Source: Dyella choica (GTDB lineage: Bacteria; Pseudomonadota; Gammaproteobacteria; Xanthomonadales; Rhodanobacteraceae). From it: DNA of 38,464 nucleotides. Positions 7,588 through 15,717 of the stretch are shown here, one piece after another. Both the position numbers and the translations under genes were made by a program. Below the pieces are notes generated by a model. It searched no databases and was not told where the DNA came from. It was given only the letters and a program-made list of their open reading frames with translations. The stretch covers positions 1-38,464 of the forward strand of contig NZ_RYYV01000030.1 of the NCBI RefSeq assembly GCF_003977665.1. The letters run 5' to 3'. Every line of letters begins with the position of its first letter. Within the stretch, counting starts at the first letter, position 1.

Positions 7588-7673
7588 GGCATGGGGTCCT
7601 GATAAGGGCAGGCGGCAAGTTTATTGGATAATGGGCGGATGTATGGGACGGCGGCGCGAATGGCGGTGATTCC

Positions 7674-8852
7674 GTGAAAGTGGATGTCCTGGTGATCGGC
7701 GCCGGTGCCGCGGGATTGATGTGCGCGATTACGGCGGGACAGCGCGGGCGGCACGTGCTGGTGCTCGATCATGCCAACAAGCCCGGCAAGAAGATCCTGA
7801 TGTCGGGTGGCGGGCGCTGCAACTTCACCAACCTGGGCGTGACGCCGGCCCAATACCTTTCGGCCAATCCGCATTTCTGCAAGTCGGCGCTGGCGCGCTA
7901 TACCCAATGGGATTTCATCACGCTGGTGGAAAAGCACCGCATCGCCTACCACGAGAAGGAGCTGGGGCAGCTGTTCTGCGATGAATCCTCCAAGCTGGTC
8001 GTGCGCATGCTGCTGGATGAATGCGCGGCCGCGGGCGTTCGAGTCGAAACCAGCTGTGCCGTAGAGAAGGTGCGAAAGACGGAAGAGGGCTTTGCCGTAC
8101 TCACCGCAAAGGGCGAGGTACATGCCGATTCGCTGGTGATCGCCAGCGGCGGCCTGTCGATTCCCAGCATGGGCGCGACCGGTTTCGGCTACGAGCTGGC
8201 GCGGCAATTCGGGCATAACGTGCTGCCGACGCGTGCGGGTCTGGTGCCTCTCACCTTGAGCGGCAAGCATCTGGAGCATTACCAGGATCTTGCCGGCGTG
8301 GCTTTGCCGGTGGCGGAAACGCGCGTGGACAAGCGGCACTTTCGCGCAGGCTTGCTGTTCACGCATCGCGGCATCAGCGGGCCTTCCATTCTGCAGATTT
8401 CGTCGTATTGGCAGCCGGGCGGTGACCTACGCGTGGATCTGTCGCCGGAGCAGGACATCGGCGATTGGCTGGTCGCCCAGCGCGCGGCACGACCGGCGGC
8501 GGAGCTGCGCAACGTGTTGGGTGATTTGCTGCCACGCCGGCTGGCGCAGCGCTTGTGCGAGCTATGGCTGGGCAGCAAGCCGATGCGCCAGTACCGCGAT
8601 GCGGAGCTGCACGATACAGGCGCACGCTTGCACGATTGGCCGATTGTTGCCAGCGGCACGGAAGGTTACCGCACGGCGGAAGTTACACTGGGCGGTGTGG
8701 ACACGGATGAGCTTTCCTCCGCCACCATGCAATCCAAACGCGTGCCTGGCCTGTATTTCATCGGTGAAGTGGTCGATGTCACCGGCTGGCTGGGTGGCTA
8801 CAACTTTCAGTGGGCCTGGGCATCCGGCCATGCCGCCGGCGAGGTTGCTTGA
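7674..8852 (+). CDS. NAD(P)/FAD-dependent oxidoreductase, HI0933/YhiN family
   Basis: A 392-residue flavoprotein of the HI0933-like family (YhiN). The FAD dinucleotide-binding motif GAGAAGLMCA is at residues 8-17 and the family signature NKPGKKILMSGGGRCNFTN follows at about 37-55. The C-terminus has the second FAD contact, TGWLGGYNFQWAWASGHAAG. The physiological reaction of this family is not established; a role in RNA or cofactor reduction has been suggested from structure only. The GTG start directly precedes the beta strand of the Rossmann fold (VKVDVLVIGAG), and a GGTGA lies three to four bases upstream. It is followed 61 bases later by a dehydrogenase on the same strand. Confidence 0.92.
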   Translation: MKVDVLVIGAGAAGLMCAITAGQRGRHVLVLDHANKPGKKILMSGGGRCNFTNLGVTPAQYLSANPHFCKSALARYTQWDFITLVEKHRIAYHEKELGQLFCDESSKLVVRMLLDECAAAGVRVETSCAVEKVRKTEEGFAVLTAKGEVHADSLVIASGGLSIPSMGATGFGYELARQFGHNVLPTRAGLVPLTLSGKHLEHYQDLAGVALPVAETRVDKRHFRAGLLFTHRGISGPSILQISSYWQPGGDLRVDLSPEQDIGDWLVAQRAARPAAELRNVLGDLLPRRLAQRLCELWLGSKPMRQYRDAELHDTGARLHDWPIVASGTEGYRTAEVTLGGVDTDELSSATMQSKRVPGLYFIGEVVDVTGWLGGYNFQWAWASGHAAGEVA

Positions 8853-8913
8853 AGCTTCGCTTCCACTGAACGCCGGCCATGTTCCACTAAGCCCCCGCAA
8901 CAGGAGATTCTCC

Positions 8914-9798
8914 ATGAAAGTCGGTTTTATCGGACTCGGCGTGATGGGTAGCGCCATGGCCAGCAATCTGGTTGCGGCCGGTCATCATGTGACGGTGTGG
9001 AATCGCTCGGAAGCGGCGGTGCAAAAACTGGAGTCACTGGGCGCCAAGGCGGCGCGAACGCCCGATCGCGCCGCGCAGGGAGAAGTGCTGCACAGCATGC
9101 TGGCGAACGACCAGGCGGTGCGCGAAGTATTTCTCGACGGCGGTGTGCTGGATGCGATGGATCCGGGCACCACGCACGTCAACCACGCCACCATTTCCGT
9201 CGCGCTCGCCAGGCAGCTTGCCGAAGAGCACGCCAGGCGCGGCTTGGGCTATGTGGCCGCGCCGGTGTTCGGCCGCCCGGATGTCGCCGCGGCGGGCAAG
9301 CTGCATATGCTGGTGGCTGGCTCGGCGAGCTTGATCGAAAAGGCCAGACCCTTGCTCGAAGCCATGGCGGCCAGGCTGTGGCCGATGGGCGCAAGCCCAG
9401 AGCGCGCCAATGTGGTCAAGCTGGCCGGCAATTTCATGATCGTGTCGGCGATCGAGAGTCTGGCCGAAGCTTCCGTGCTTGCGCGCGCCCACGGCGTGGA
9501 AGCTGCCGATTTCATCGAGATGATGACCGGCACGTTGTTCGCCGCGCCGGTGTATCAGATCTATGGCAAGGCGATAGCGGAACAGCGGTTCACCCCGCCG
9601 GGCTTCGAACTCTCCCTGGGCCTGAAGGACGTGATGCTGGCGCAGGACGCCGCGCGGGCGGAACGTGTGCCGATGCCTCTGGCGGGGGTGTTGCGCGAAA
9701 GCTTGCTCGAAGCGCTGGCCGACGGAGCGGAGGGGATGGACCTGGCCGCCCTCGCACTAGTGTCTGCGCGTAGGGCGAATCTCGACCGGCGTGCATAA
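8914..9798 (+). CDS. Beta-hydroxyacid dehydrogenase family NAD(P)-dependent oxidoreductase
   Basis: A 294-residue member of the 3-hydroxyisobutyrate dehydrogenase / glyoxylate reductase family. Residues 1-30 hold the Rossmann motif GFIGLGVMGSAMASNLVAAG; the NADP/NAD-discriminating stretch VWNRS follows. The substrate-binding loop and conserved catalytic lysine appear as NVVKLAGNF with Lys169. The usual family motif before domain two (here AAPVFGRPDVAAAGKLHMLVAG) has Phe-Gly-Arg where 3-HIBDH has Ser-Gly-Gly, a pattern seen in imine reductase-like and GLYR-like members, so the substrate is uncertain. A GGAG eight bases upstream fixes the ATG at 8914; the open frame further upstream overlaps the preceding gene and is not used. 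A REP copy lies just after the stop. Confidence 0.9.
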   Translation: MKVGFIGLGVMGSAMASNLVAAGHHVTVWNRSEAAVQKLESLGAKAARTPDRAAQGEVLHSMLANDQAVREVFLDGGVLDAMDPGTTHVNHATISVALARQLAEEHARRGLGYVAAPVFGRPDVAAAGKLHMLVAGSASLIEKARPLLEAMAARLWPMGASPERANVVKLAGNFMIVSAIESLAEASVLARAHGVEAADFIEMMTGTLFAAPVYQIYGKAIAEQRFTPPGFELSLGLKDVMLAQDAARAERVPMPLAGVLRESLLEALADGAEGMDLAALALVSARRANLDRRA

Positions 9799-9810
9799 CC
9801 CCGGAAGCTT

Positions 9811-9878
9811 GTAGGCTGGGATGATAATCCCAGCTTTCCATGACGCCTCCTGAAGCTGGGATTGCCATCCCAGCCTAC
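9811..9878. repeat. REP-like palindrome, copy B (dehydrogenase/PhzF junction)
   Basis: It opens with GTAGGCTGGGATGATAATCC and closes with GGATTGCCATCCCAGCCTAC, forming long inverted arms around a 28-base centre. It lies between the convergent ends of the dehydrogenase and the PhzF-like gene. Same family as 3906, 13830 and 17164. Confidence 0.9.
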
Positions 9879-9885
9879 GGTCGAC

Positions 9886-10770
9886 TTATTCGCGTGCGTC
9901 CCAATGCAGAGTTCCATCGATGACGGTATTCGTACGCCCGCCGATCCAGATCGTGCCATCCATGATATGCGCAATCAGCATGGCATCGTGGCCCATTTCA
10001 CGTCCCTGGCTGACGGCATAACCGCGCGATAGCGGGCCGTCAGGCTCCGCATGCGCGATATAGGCCGCAATCAAGCCATTGGCCGCGCCGGAGGCGGGGT
10101 CTTCGACGATGCCCACCCCGGATGGAAAAGCGCGCACGACCAGTTGGTAGTCGGGATGGTTGCTGCGTGCAAACGCGCATAAGCCCATGCTGCCGCTGGC
10201 AACGGCGAGTGCGCCGATGGCGCTATGGTCGGGTGTCCACGCACGCAGGCTGGCTTCGTCCACGCATTCGGCCAGCCACCAGCGGCGGCCGCCGTCGACC
10301 AGCGCAGGCGGCAGCTTGCCCAGGCCGATGCTGTCGAGCGTGGCAGCCAGCAGCGGGTGCGCGCGCAGGCCGGTTTTGACTACGTGTGCCGCGGGCGATT
10401 GCAACATCAACACGCGCCGCGTGCCATTGCCTTCCACGCGGATCGGCAGCACCCCCGCACCACATTCTTGCCATAGCACGCCGTTCCGCGGGTCGGCCAG
10501 GCCGCATTCGAGCACGGCATGCGCACTGCCGACGCTGGGATGGCCGGCGAAGGCAATTTCCTTTTCCGGCGTAAAAATGCGCACACGATAGCTGGCCTTG
10601 GGATCGCCGGGCGGCAGCAGGAAAGTGGTTTCCACCAGGTCGGTCCAGCGGGCATAGCGCTGCATGTCGGCATCGCTCCATCCGCGGGCATCGGTGACCA
10701 CCCCAAGGTGATTGCCGCCGCCCGGACTGGCGGCGAAGACATCCAGGTGCATGTAGCGGATGGGTTTCAT
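9886..10770 (-). CDS. PhzF family isomerase/epimerase-like protein
   Basis: A 294-residue PhzF-family protein with the two-lobe diaminopimelate-epimerase fold. The first lobe begins MKPIRYMHLDVFAASPGGGNHLGVV and carries the catalytic glutamate equivalent at Glu47 (VETTFLLPP). Then comes ARIFTPEKEIAFAGHPSVGSAH-type sequence (here RVRIFTPEKEIAFAGHP), and the second lobe ends with GVGIVEDPASGAANG, the family's glycine-rich signature. True PhzF isomerises a phenazine precursor, but no other phenazine genes are here, so the substrate is unknown. The start at 10770 was chosen as the first ATG; a TTG at 10800 would add ten residues. The ribosome site is weak for both. It is divergent from the rhomboid gene. 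Confidence 0.9.
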   Translation of the reverse strand: MKPIRYMHLDVFAASPGGGNHLGVVTDARGWSDADMQRYARWTDLVETTFLLPPGDPKASYRVRIFTPEKEIAFAGHPSVGSAHAVLECGLADPRNGVLWQECGAGVLPIRVEGNGTRRVLMLQSPAAHVVKTGLRAHPLLAATLDSIGLGKLPPALVDGGRRWWLAECVDEASLRAWTPDHSAIGALAVASGSMGLCAFARSNHPDYQLVVRAFPSGVGIVEDPASGAANGLIAAYIAHAEPDGPLSRGYAVSQGREMGHDAMLIAHIMDGTIWIGGRTNTVIDGTLHWDARE

Positions 10771-10877
10771 ACGGCTGGGAAGGGCGCGAAGCAGGAACAA
10801 TCGTGCATTCTAGCCGTCGACAACTGCGCGCGTGAACGTCAAGATGGCCAATTCCGCAACACTGTCCGATTCGTCAT

Positions 10878-11489
10878 ATGCCGATTACGCTGCTCATCAT
10901 CCTCGCTGGCACCTGCATCGTTTCCTTCATGGCGTTCAGCAACCGGCGCCTGGTGGATGATCTGATCCTCTGGCCACCAGCGATCGAGCGCAAGCGCGAG
11001 TACTACCGCCTGGTCACCTACGGCCTGCTGCATGCCGACCCCATGCATCTGCTGTTCAACATGCTGACGCTGTACTTTTTCGGACGGCAGATGGAGTTCG
11101 TCTACAACGCCAGCTTGGGCACGTTCGGCTTCGCGCTGTTCTACCTGGGCGGACTGATCGTCTCGATCCTGCCGACCTACTTCAACAACCGCCACAACAC
11201 GAACTACCGCAGCCTGGGGGCTTCCGGAGCTGTGTCCGCGGTGCTGTTCGGCTTCATCCTCTATCAGCCCTGGGCCAAGATCTATGTGTTCTTCGCCGTG
11301 GGGGTGCCGGCGATCATCTATGCCGTCCTGTACGTGGCCTATTCCATTTACATGGATCGGCGTGGGCAGGACAACGTGAACCATAGCGCGCATCTTTGGG
11401 GGGCGGCCTATGGGGTGGCGTTCACGGCAGTGGCGAATCCGGCCGTGCTGTCGAGTTTCCTGGAAGCGCTGTCGCGGCCGAGGTTATAG
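10878..11489 (+). CDS. Rhomboid family intramembrane serine protease
   Basis: A 203-residue rhomboid protease in the inner membrane with six hydrophobic segments. The active site is visible: GASGA with nucleophile Ser116, and NHSAHLWGAAYG near the C-terminus with the catalytic His172. The loop after the first segment carries YRLVTYGLLHADPMHLLFNM, whose HxxxN matches the oxyanion-stabilising His and Asn of the family. Rhomboids cleave single-pass membrane proteins within the bilayer. The protein lacks extra cytoplasmic domains. The substrate cannot be inferred. Start at the first ATG; the ribosome site is weak. The gene is followed by a 200-bp non-coding stretch with a palindrome cluster. Confidence 0.94.
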   Translation: MPITLLIILAGTCIVSFMAFSNRRLVDDLILWPPAIERKREYYRLVTYGLLHADPMHLLFNMLTLYFFGRQMEFVYNASLGTFGFALFYLGGLIVSILPTYFNNRHNTNYRSLGASGAVSAVLFGFILYQPWAKIYVFFAVGVPAIIYAVLYVAYSIYMDRRGQDNVNHSAHLWGAAYGVAFTAVANPAVLSSFLEALSRPRL

Positions 11490-11512
11490 CAGTCCACGGC
11501 TGGCCTGCCGCG

Positions 11513-11610
11513 AATCAAGCACGGCAAGTGCTTGATTGGGCGGCACCGAGTTCGGACATGTGCCGGACTCGAGTGTGTTGAGAAAGTGCAGGACCGCACT
11601 TTCTCAACAC
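11513..11610. repeat. Palindrome cluster (three hairpins)
   Basis: Three successive inverted repeats: AATCAAGCAC/GTGCTTGATT (11513-11537), an imperfect GAGTTCGG/CCGGACTC (about 11549-11571), and a perfect 15-bp stem GTGTTGAGAAAGTGC/GCACTTTCTCAACAC (11575-11589 / 11596-11610). None has a T-tract. It fills the gap between the rhomboid and histone-like genes. Similar words (CTTTCTCAACA, CACTTGATTCGCGGC) recur at 37306-37432, suggesting a dispersed family. Confidence 0.75.
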
Positions 11611-11690
11611 CCTGATAGGGCGGCTGGCACTTGCCGAGCATACGCACTTCGCGATGATGTCCGTACCGTCCACCGTTGGAGTACGTACGC

Positions 11691-12218
11691 ATGGCAACGA
11701 CGCGCAAGTCTGCCGCGAAGAAGTCCGCGGCCCGCAAGGCATCCCAAGAAAACGGCTCGGTGAGCAGGAAGCCCGCCGGGAAACCGCTGCCGGCCATGAA
11801 AAAGGCTGCCACGGCCAAGCAGGCGGTGAAGAAGGGGACGCCCAAGGCGGTGGCAAAGACAGCGGTGAAAAAAACGGCTGCCAGTAAGGCGGTAGATCAG
11901 GGCAAGGCATCGTTGGCGCCTGCCAGGCAAAAGCCGGCGGCGGCTCTGGCATCGATGGCGAAGGCCAAGGCGCCCAGCGCTTCGCCGGCTTTGGCGGAAC
12001 CTCCCCATATCAGCCCGGAAGAGGCGGTTGCGCATATCCAGGCACTGCTGCGGTCAAAGCAGGAGCGCGTAAATCGCGGGCCGGGCTGGCCCGGCGCCAA
12101 GGCGAATCCGAATGCTGCCGACGGCCATGCGCAGCAGGGGGGAAGCAATGAAAGCCAGGGGCCTCAGCGTCATCTCGCGCATGCGCGAGGCGATCAGGGC
12201 AAGGGCAACAAAACCTGA
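11691..12218 (+). CDS. Lys/Ala-rich histone H1-like protein
   Basis: A 175-residue basic protein. Residues 1-100 are almost entirely Lys, Ala, Ser, Thr and Pro with AKK/KKTA-type repeats (MATTRKSAAKKSAARKAS), resembling the C-terminal tail of histone H1 and bacterial H1-like proteins, which bind DNA non-specifically. Residues about 105-135 form a short, less biased segment, HISPEEAVAHIQALL followed by RSKQERVNRGPGWP, that may be a small helical module. The end is Gly/Asn/Gln-rich. The ATG at 11691 has GGAG nine bases upstream. No enzymatic motif. A nucleoid-associated role is inferred from composition only; low-complexity composition makes family assignment weak. It follows a palindrome cluster that may shape its leader. 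Confidence 0.8.
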   Translation: MATTRKSAAKKSAARKASQENGSVSRKPAGKPLPAMKKAATAKQAVKKGTPKAVAKTAVKKTAASKAVDQGKASLAPARQKPAAALASMAKAKAPSASPALAEPPHISPEEAVAHIQALLRSKQERVNRGPGWPGAKANPNAADGHAQQGGSNESQGPQRHLAHARGDQGKGNKT

Positions 12219-12366
12219 GCTGGCCTTGCCGTCGCTCTGGCCTTTGCCGGGGCGCGGGCTGGCTAAGCTTGTTTTCTATTTTGTAATGCTCCGGTTCCCT
12301 TCCGCTCAGGAGGCATTTATCGGCGTGGGACTAGGCTCCAAGCGTAGGCCGCATGGAGTCCCCGCC

Positions 12367-12732
12367 ATGAACAAATCTGTCAAACGCGTGCTTGCCTGCC
12401 TAACTGTGGCTGGTCTGATCAGTCTGCTTTCCGGCTGCTATGTGGCACCGGGTTACAGCTATGTGCAAAGCAACGGATATGCGGGGGATGCCTACTACGG
12501 AAGCGGCCCGGCGGTGGTCTATGACTATCCGTACGGTTACCCCTACGGCTATTACGGCGGCGCGTGGGGCTACTACGGTTGCTGCTATGGCGGCTGGTAC
12601 GGCCGGGGCTATTGGCACGGTGGCCACGATTGGCACCATGGCGGCGGCGGGGGCTGGCATGGTCACGGTAGCGGTGGCGGTGGCGGCCACTGGTCCGGAG
12701 GTCACGGCGGCTGGAGCGGACACCAGCATTGA
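12367..12732 (+). CDS. Gly/Tyr/His-rich putative lipoprotein
   Basis: A 121-residue protein with a lipoprotein signal: MNKSVKRVLACLTVAGLISLLSGC, lipobox LSGC. After the lipid-anchored cysteine come Tyr/Gly repeats (YDYPYGYPYGYYGG), a GYYGCCYGGWYGRGYW stretch and a His/Gly tail (HGGHDWHHGGGGGWHGHG). Such sequences are usually exposed on the outer membrane or in the periplasm; the His-rich tail could bind metals but no defined site is visible. GGAG lies eight bases before the ATG. Low-complexity composition prevents a family call. The gene precedes another lipoprotein by 33 bases, so they may be co-transcribed. Between this gene and the upstream histone-like gene (12219-12366) I see no clear promoter. 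Confidence 0.82.
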   Translation: MNKSVKRVLACLTVAGLISLLSGCYVAPGYSYVQSNGYAGDAYYGSGPAVVYDYPYGYPYGYYGGAWGYYGCCYGGWYGRGYWHGGHDWHHGGGGGWHGHGSGGGGGHWSGGHGGWSGHQH

Positions 12733-12765
12733 TGCAGGGATGAAATCTTTTGTCAGAATGCGGGG

Positions 12766-13833
12766 ATGATTCGTCCCCGCATTTTTCTGTCCGCCCGTCG
12801 CTTAGGTTTAGGCATCATGGTGATCGCGGTGCTGAGTGCCTGCGCAAATCTGCGCTACTACGCCCATGTGACGCATGGCGAAGGTAGCTTGCTGCTGCAG
12901 CGGCGATCCGTGAGCAAGGTGATTGCCGACCCTTCCACCGATCCCAAGCTGGCGTCGCGGCTGCAGCTCTCCCAGCAGGCGCGACGGTTTGCTTCGGACC
13001 AGCTCGATCTGCCGCGCAACCGAAGCTATACCTATTACGTGCAACTCAATCGTCCATACGTGGTATGGAATGTTTACGCCACGCCGCGTTTTTCGGTGGA
13101 GGCGGTGCCGCAATGTTTCCCAATCGCCGGCTGCGTGGCCTATCGAGGCTGGTTCGACGAGCGCAAGGCAAAGGCAGGTGCCGAGCAACTGCGCAGACAA
13201 GGCTATGATGTCTATCGCGGCGGCGTACCGGCCTATTCGACGCTGGGCTGGTTTTCCGATCCCATTCTCAGCAGCATGCTGCGCTGGGACGACGACGAGC
13301 TGGCCGGCACGATCTTCCATGAGTTGGCACACCAGAATATCTACGCCAAAGGCGATACGGCTTTCAACGAAAGCTACGCCATGTTCGTGGAACAGCAAGG
13401 GCTGCGCGAGTGGCATCGTGCGCGCGGCGAGTCCATCGGCGACGATCATGCCCAGGCGATGGATGATGGGTTCACCAAACTGGTGCTCGACCTGCGCGAA
13501 CGCCTGAAGAAACTCTACGCCAGCGGCGTGGACGAAGAGGCCATGGCAAAGGGCAAGCAGCGCGAAATCGAAGACTTCCGCGCGCGCTATGCCGCATGGC
13601 GCGACCAGAACTGGCCGAACGATCACCGCTATGACCCCTGGATGGCGCAGCCGATCAACAACGCCACCCTGCTGCCATTTGGCCTGTACGATCAATGGAC
13701 GCCGGCGTTCGCTGCGCTGTTCAAGCAGGTCCACGAGCAATGGCCACGGTTTTACGACCGTGTGCGTACGCTGGCAAAGGAACCCAAATCAGAACGCGAA
13801 GATTCCCTGCGCGCATTGCTCGGAAACGAGTAG
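12766..13833 (+). CDS. Zinc-dependent lipoprotein peptidase (putative aminopeptidase, DUF2265-type)
   Basis: A 355-residue lipoprotein of the putative aminopeptidase family (Pfam Aminopep, PF10023). The signal ends in the lipobox LSAC with Cys26. The zinc motif is HELAHQ (His185, Glu186, His189), followed by FNESYAMFVEQQG, whose glutamates would supply the third metal ligand as in gluzincins. Flanking conserved blocks include GWFSDPILSSMLRWDDDELAGTIF before the motif and NATLLPFGLYDQWTPAF in the C-terminal half. It is predicted to be anchored in the outer or inner membrane facing the periplasm. The true substrate of this family is not established. The stop codon (TAG, 13831-13833) is itself part of a REP palindrome. 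Confidence 0.9.
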   Translation: MIRPRIFLSARRLGLGIMVIAVLSACANLRYYAHVTHGEGSLLLQRRSVSKVIADPSTDPKLASRLQLSQQARRFASDQLDLPRNRSYTYYVQLNRPYVVWNVYATPRFSVEAVPQCFPIAGCVAYRGWFDERKAKAGAEQLRRQGYDVYRGGVPAYSTLGWFSDPILSSMLRWDDDELAGTIFHELAHQNIYAKGDTAFNESYAMFVEQQGLREWHRARGESIGDDHAQAMDDGFTKLVLDLRERLKKLYASGVDEEAMAKGKQREIEDFRARYAAWRDQNWPNDHRYDPWMAQPINNATLLPFGLYDQWTPAFAALFKQVHEQWPRFYDRVRTLAKEPKSEREDSLRALLGNE

Positions 13834-13903
13834 GCTGGGATGGCAATCCCAACATCGCGCGGGTTGCATGCATGGCAATGCCGGGGTTTGCACCCCAGCC
13901 TAC
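13830..13903. repeat. REP-like palindrome, copy C (overlaps a stop codon)
   Basis: Opens GTAGGCTGGGATGGCAATCC and closes CACCCCAGCCTAC, with a degenerate centre. Its second to fourth bases are the TAG stop of the preceding peptidase gene. It lies between that gene and the convergent DUF72 gene. Confidence 0.85.
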
Positions 13904-13928
13904 TCGCTGCGGCGAGTTCGGAGCATCC

Positions 13929-14744
13929 CTAGAGCCGTTCGATCAATGCCATCGCCGCGGCCGGGTTGTGCTCCTTCGCAGCGCTGATGAAGAAAACGAA
14001 GACATCCCGCTTGAGTTGCGGTGTGCGTCCCGTGTCGAGATAAGGAAGGTTCGCCGGCTGTTCCCCATTCGCCCATGCGTGCACGCATTTCGCCCAGTCA
14101 TCGAGTTCCTCGCCGCCGTAGCCTGTCGCCACATTGTTGCGTGAACGCATAAGTCGCGCGTAGACGAAATTCGAGGTCACATCGGCGAAGGACGGATAGT
14201 CAGGCGAATCGGTGAACACCGTCGCCATGTCGTGCTTGCGCAGCAGCCCGAGGTAATCGGCATTGACGAATTCCCGATCGCGCACGTCCAGCACGTGACG
14301 GAGCGTGCACCCCTCAATCTGCTTCGGCAGCAAGTCGAGGAATTCGGCGAAACTATCGCGCTGCAAACGCTGGTTGGCGTCGAACTGCCAGACGATCGGG
14401 CCGAGCCGGCACCCAAGCGAGAAGATGCCGCCCAGGAAGTCCTCGATCTGAGGCCCGGTTTTTTCCAGTCTGCGCGACTGCATGATGCGCATCGGCGCCT
14501 TGACCGAGAACATGAAGCCTTCCGGTGTTTCCGCTGCCCATTTTGCATAGGTGGCGGGCTTCTGCGTACCGTAGTACGTGCTATTTATTTCGATTGCGCT
14601 GAGCTTGCGGCTGGCATATTCCAGTTCGCGCCGCTGCACGAGGCCTTTGGGGTAGAAATGGTTGCGCCAAGGTGCGAAGGTCCAGCCACCAACGCCCACG
14701 CGAATGCCGTTCACCGGCGAGGAAAGCTCGTCGAACACTGCCAT
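13929..14744 (-). CDS. DUF72 (YecE-like) protein
   Basis: A 271-residue DUF72 protein with a TIM-barrel-like fold. Landmarks are RVGVGGWTFAPWRNHFYPKGL near the start (split here: GGWTF and WRNHFYP), the EINSTYYG motif, YAKWAAETPEGFMFSVKAP, and the C-terminal DVFVFFISAAKEHNPAAA, where most members have FN. The family has no proven activity; nuclease or glycosidase roles have been suggested. The start at 14744 has GGAG ten bases upstream. It follows the cytochrome gene on the same strand after 19 bases, so they likely share a transcript. The C-terminus faces a REP element. Confidence 0.9.
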   Translation of the reverse strand: MAVFDELSSPVNGIRVGVGGWTFAPWRNHFYPKGLVQRRELEYASRKLSAIEINSTYYGTQKPATYAKWAAETPEGFMFSVKAPMRIMQSRRLEKTGPQIEDFLGGIFSLGCRLGPIVWQFDANQRLQRDSFAEFLDLLPKQIEGCTLRHVLDVRDREFVNADYLGLLRKHDMATVFTDSPDYPSFADVTSNFVYARLMRSRNNVATGYGGEELDDWAKCVHAWANGEQPANLPYLDTGRTPQLKRDVFVFFISAAKEHNPAAAMALIERL

Positions 14745-14763
14745 GCTCCGGATACTCCGCTGA

Positions 14764-15582
14764 TCACTTGTCCACTTTATGCTGGGCCATGTACTTGAGG
14801 TACGCGAGCACCGCATCCAGGTCCGCATCGGACAGCGACGCTTGCGTCGGAAAGCCGGTCATCCTGCCTTCGGGCCAGCGCCGCAACGACTGTGGATCGC
14901 GGATGAAGGCGCGCAGCATGTCCGTACTCAGGTATTCGGTGGGGTTATGCGGGAGGTTGAGATCCGGCCCCATCCGCGCATCGCCTTCGCCGTTGAGTGT
15001 ATGGCAGGCGAAACAGGTGTGCTGGAACACGACATAGCCATGACTGACAAGGCTGTCAGCCGGTACGGAGGCGGCTGGCGCGGTGGCGGGAAAGCGCGTA
15101 GTCACATCTTGCACGCGCTCGATGCGCGCCAGCTGATACGGCCACTGCTCGCTGCTGACCTGGGCGGCGGAAGGGTTTGTCCAGACGACATAGAACGGAC
15201 CTGCGTCGCCCTTGTTGCCGGGCAACGTGGGCCACGGCTGCTGTGGATCTTCAATCGCAAGCCATGCCTGAGCGCCGGCCTGGTTGAGGATGGTGTCCGC
15301 TGCCAGGTCAACCGAGAAACCGTCGTTTGCAACAAATTTCAAACGAATGCCACGCGTCAGCCCGGGAAGCAGCGCGCGCAACGGTACGGCGCGATAGCTC
15401 ATCGTGCGGTGGAAGGCGACGTCGGCTTGAATCATCACGCTCCTTGCATCGGGAAGATTCAATAATTGTTGTGTAGTCCAGACCCGGGCTTGGGGACCCA
15501 CATCAATGCGCAGATCGGCCGCATACAGCGGCAGGGTGCAGCCCAGCGCCAACAGGGCAAGACAACGAAGCAGGGTGCTCAT
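14764..15582 (-). CDS. Periplasmic c-type cytochrome with N-terminal molybdopterin-oxidoreductase-like domain
   Basis: A 272-residue exported protein. Signal peptide MSTLLRCLALLALGCTLPLYA, then a domain (about residues 22-160) resembling the oxidoreductase molybdopterin-binding fold but without a cofactor-ligating cysteine, then a class I cytochrome c domain with CFACH (Cys190, Cys193, His194) and a candidate axial methionine in EGRMTGFPTQ. It should transfer electrons in the periplasm; the partner is not in this window. The start chosen begins at the signal peptide. An alternative ATG at 15633 with AGGA upstream would add 17 residues before it. Followed closely by the DUF72 gene. Domain order is seen directly; the electron partner is unknown. 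Confidence 0.85.
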   Translation of the reverse strand: MSTLLRCLALLALGCTLPLYAADLRIDVGPQARVWTTQQLLNLPDARSVMIQADVAFHRTMSYRAVPLRALLPGLTRGIRLKFVANDGFSVDLAADTILNQAGAQAWLAIEDPQQPWPTLPGNKGDAGPFYVVWTNPSAAQVSSEQWPYQLARIERVQDVTTRFPATAPAASVPADSLVSHGYVVFQHTCFACHTLNGEGDARMGPDLNLPHNPTEYLSTDMLRAFIRDPQSLRRWPEGRMTGFPTQASLSDADLDAVLAYLKYMAQHKVDK

Positions 15583-15717
15583 GCTCTGGCCTTTTACGGA
15601 CAAGTATTGGGGGAACGGTACAGATGAAACCATCGAGGGTCCTGTCGGTTACTTATCGGGAAGCTGAACCGATTCAACCAGGCCTTGAACTTCATCCCTA
15701 CCGCACACACTAAGTCT

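Noticed and set aside
9886-10770. PhzF-like gene as a sign of phenazine biosynthesis
   Set aside because: No phzA/B/D/E/G homologues are nearby; the family is broad and mostly not phenazine-related.
12400-12729. Ala/Val/Thr-rich frames antisense or out of frame to the Gly/Tyr/His lipoprotein
   Set aside because: Products of the repetitive GGC/TAC codons of the real gene, with no independent start signals.
12532-12729. Short direct repeats that could suggest a CRISPR-like array
   Set aside because: They are in-frame Gly/Tyr/His codon repeats of a lipoprotein, without regular spacers.
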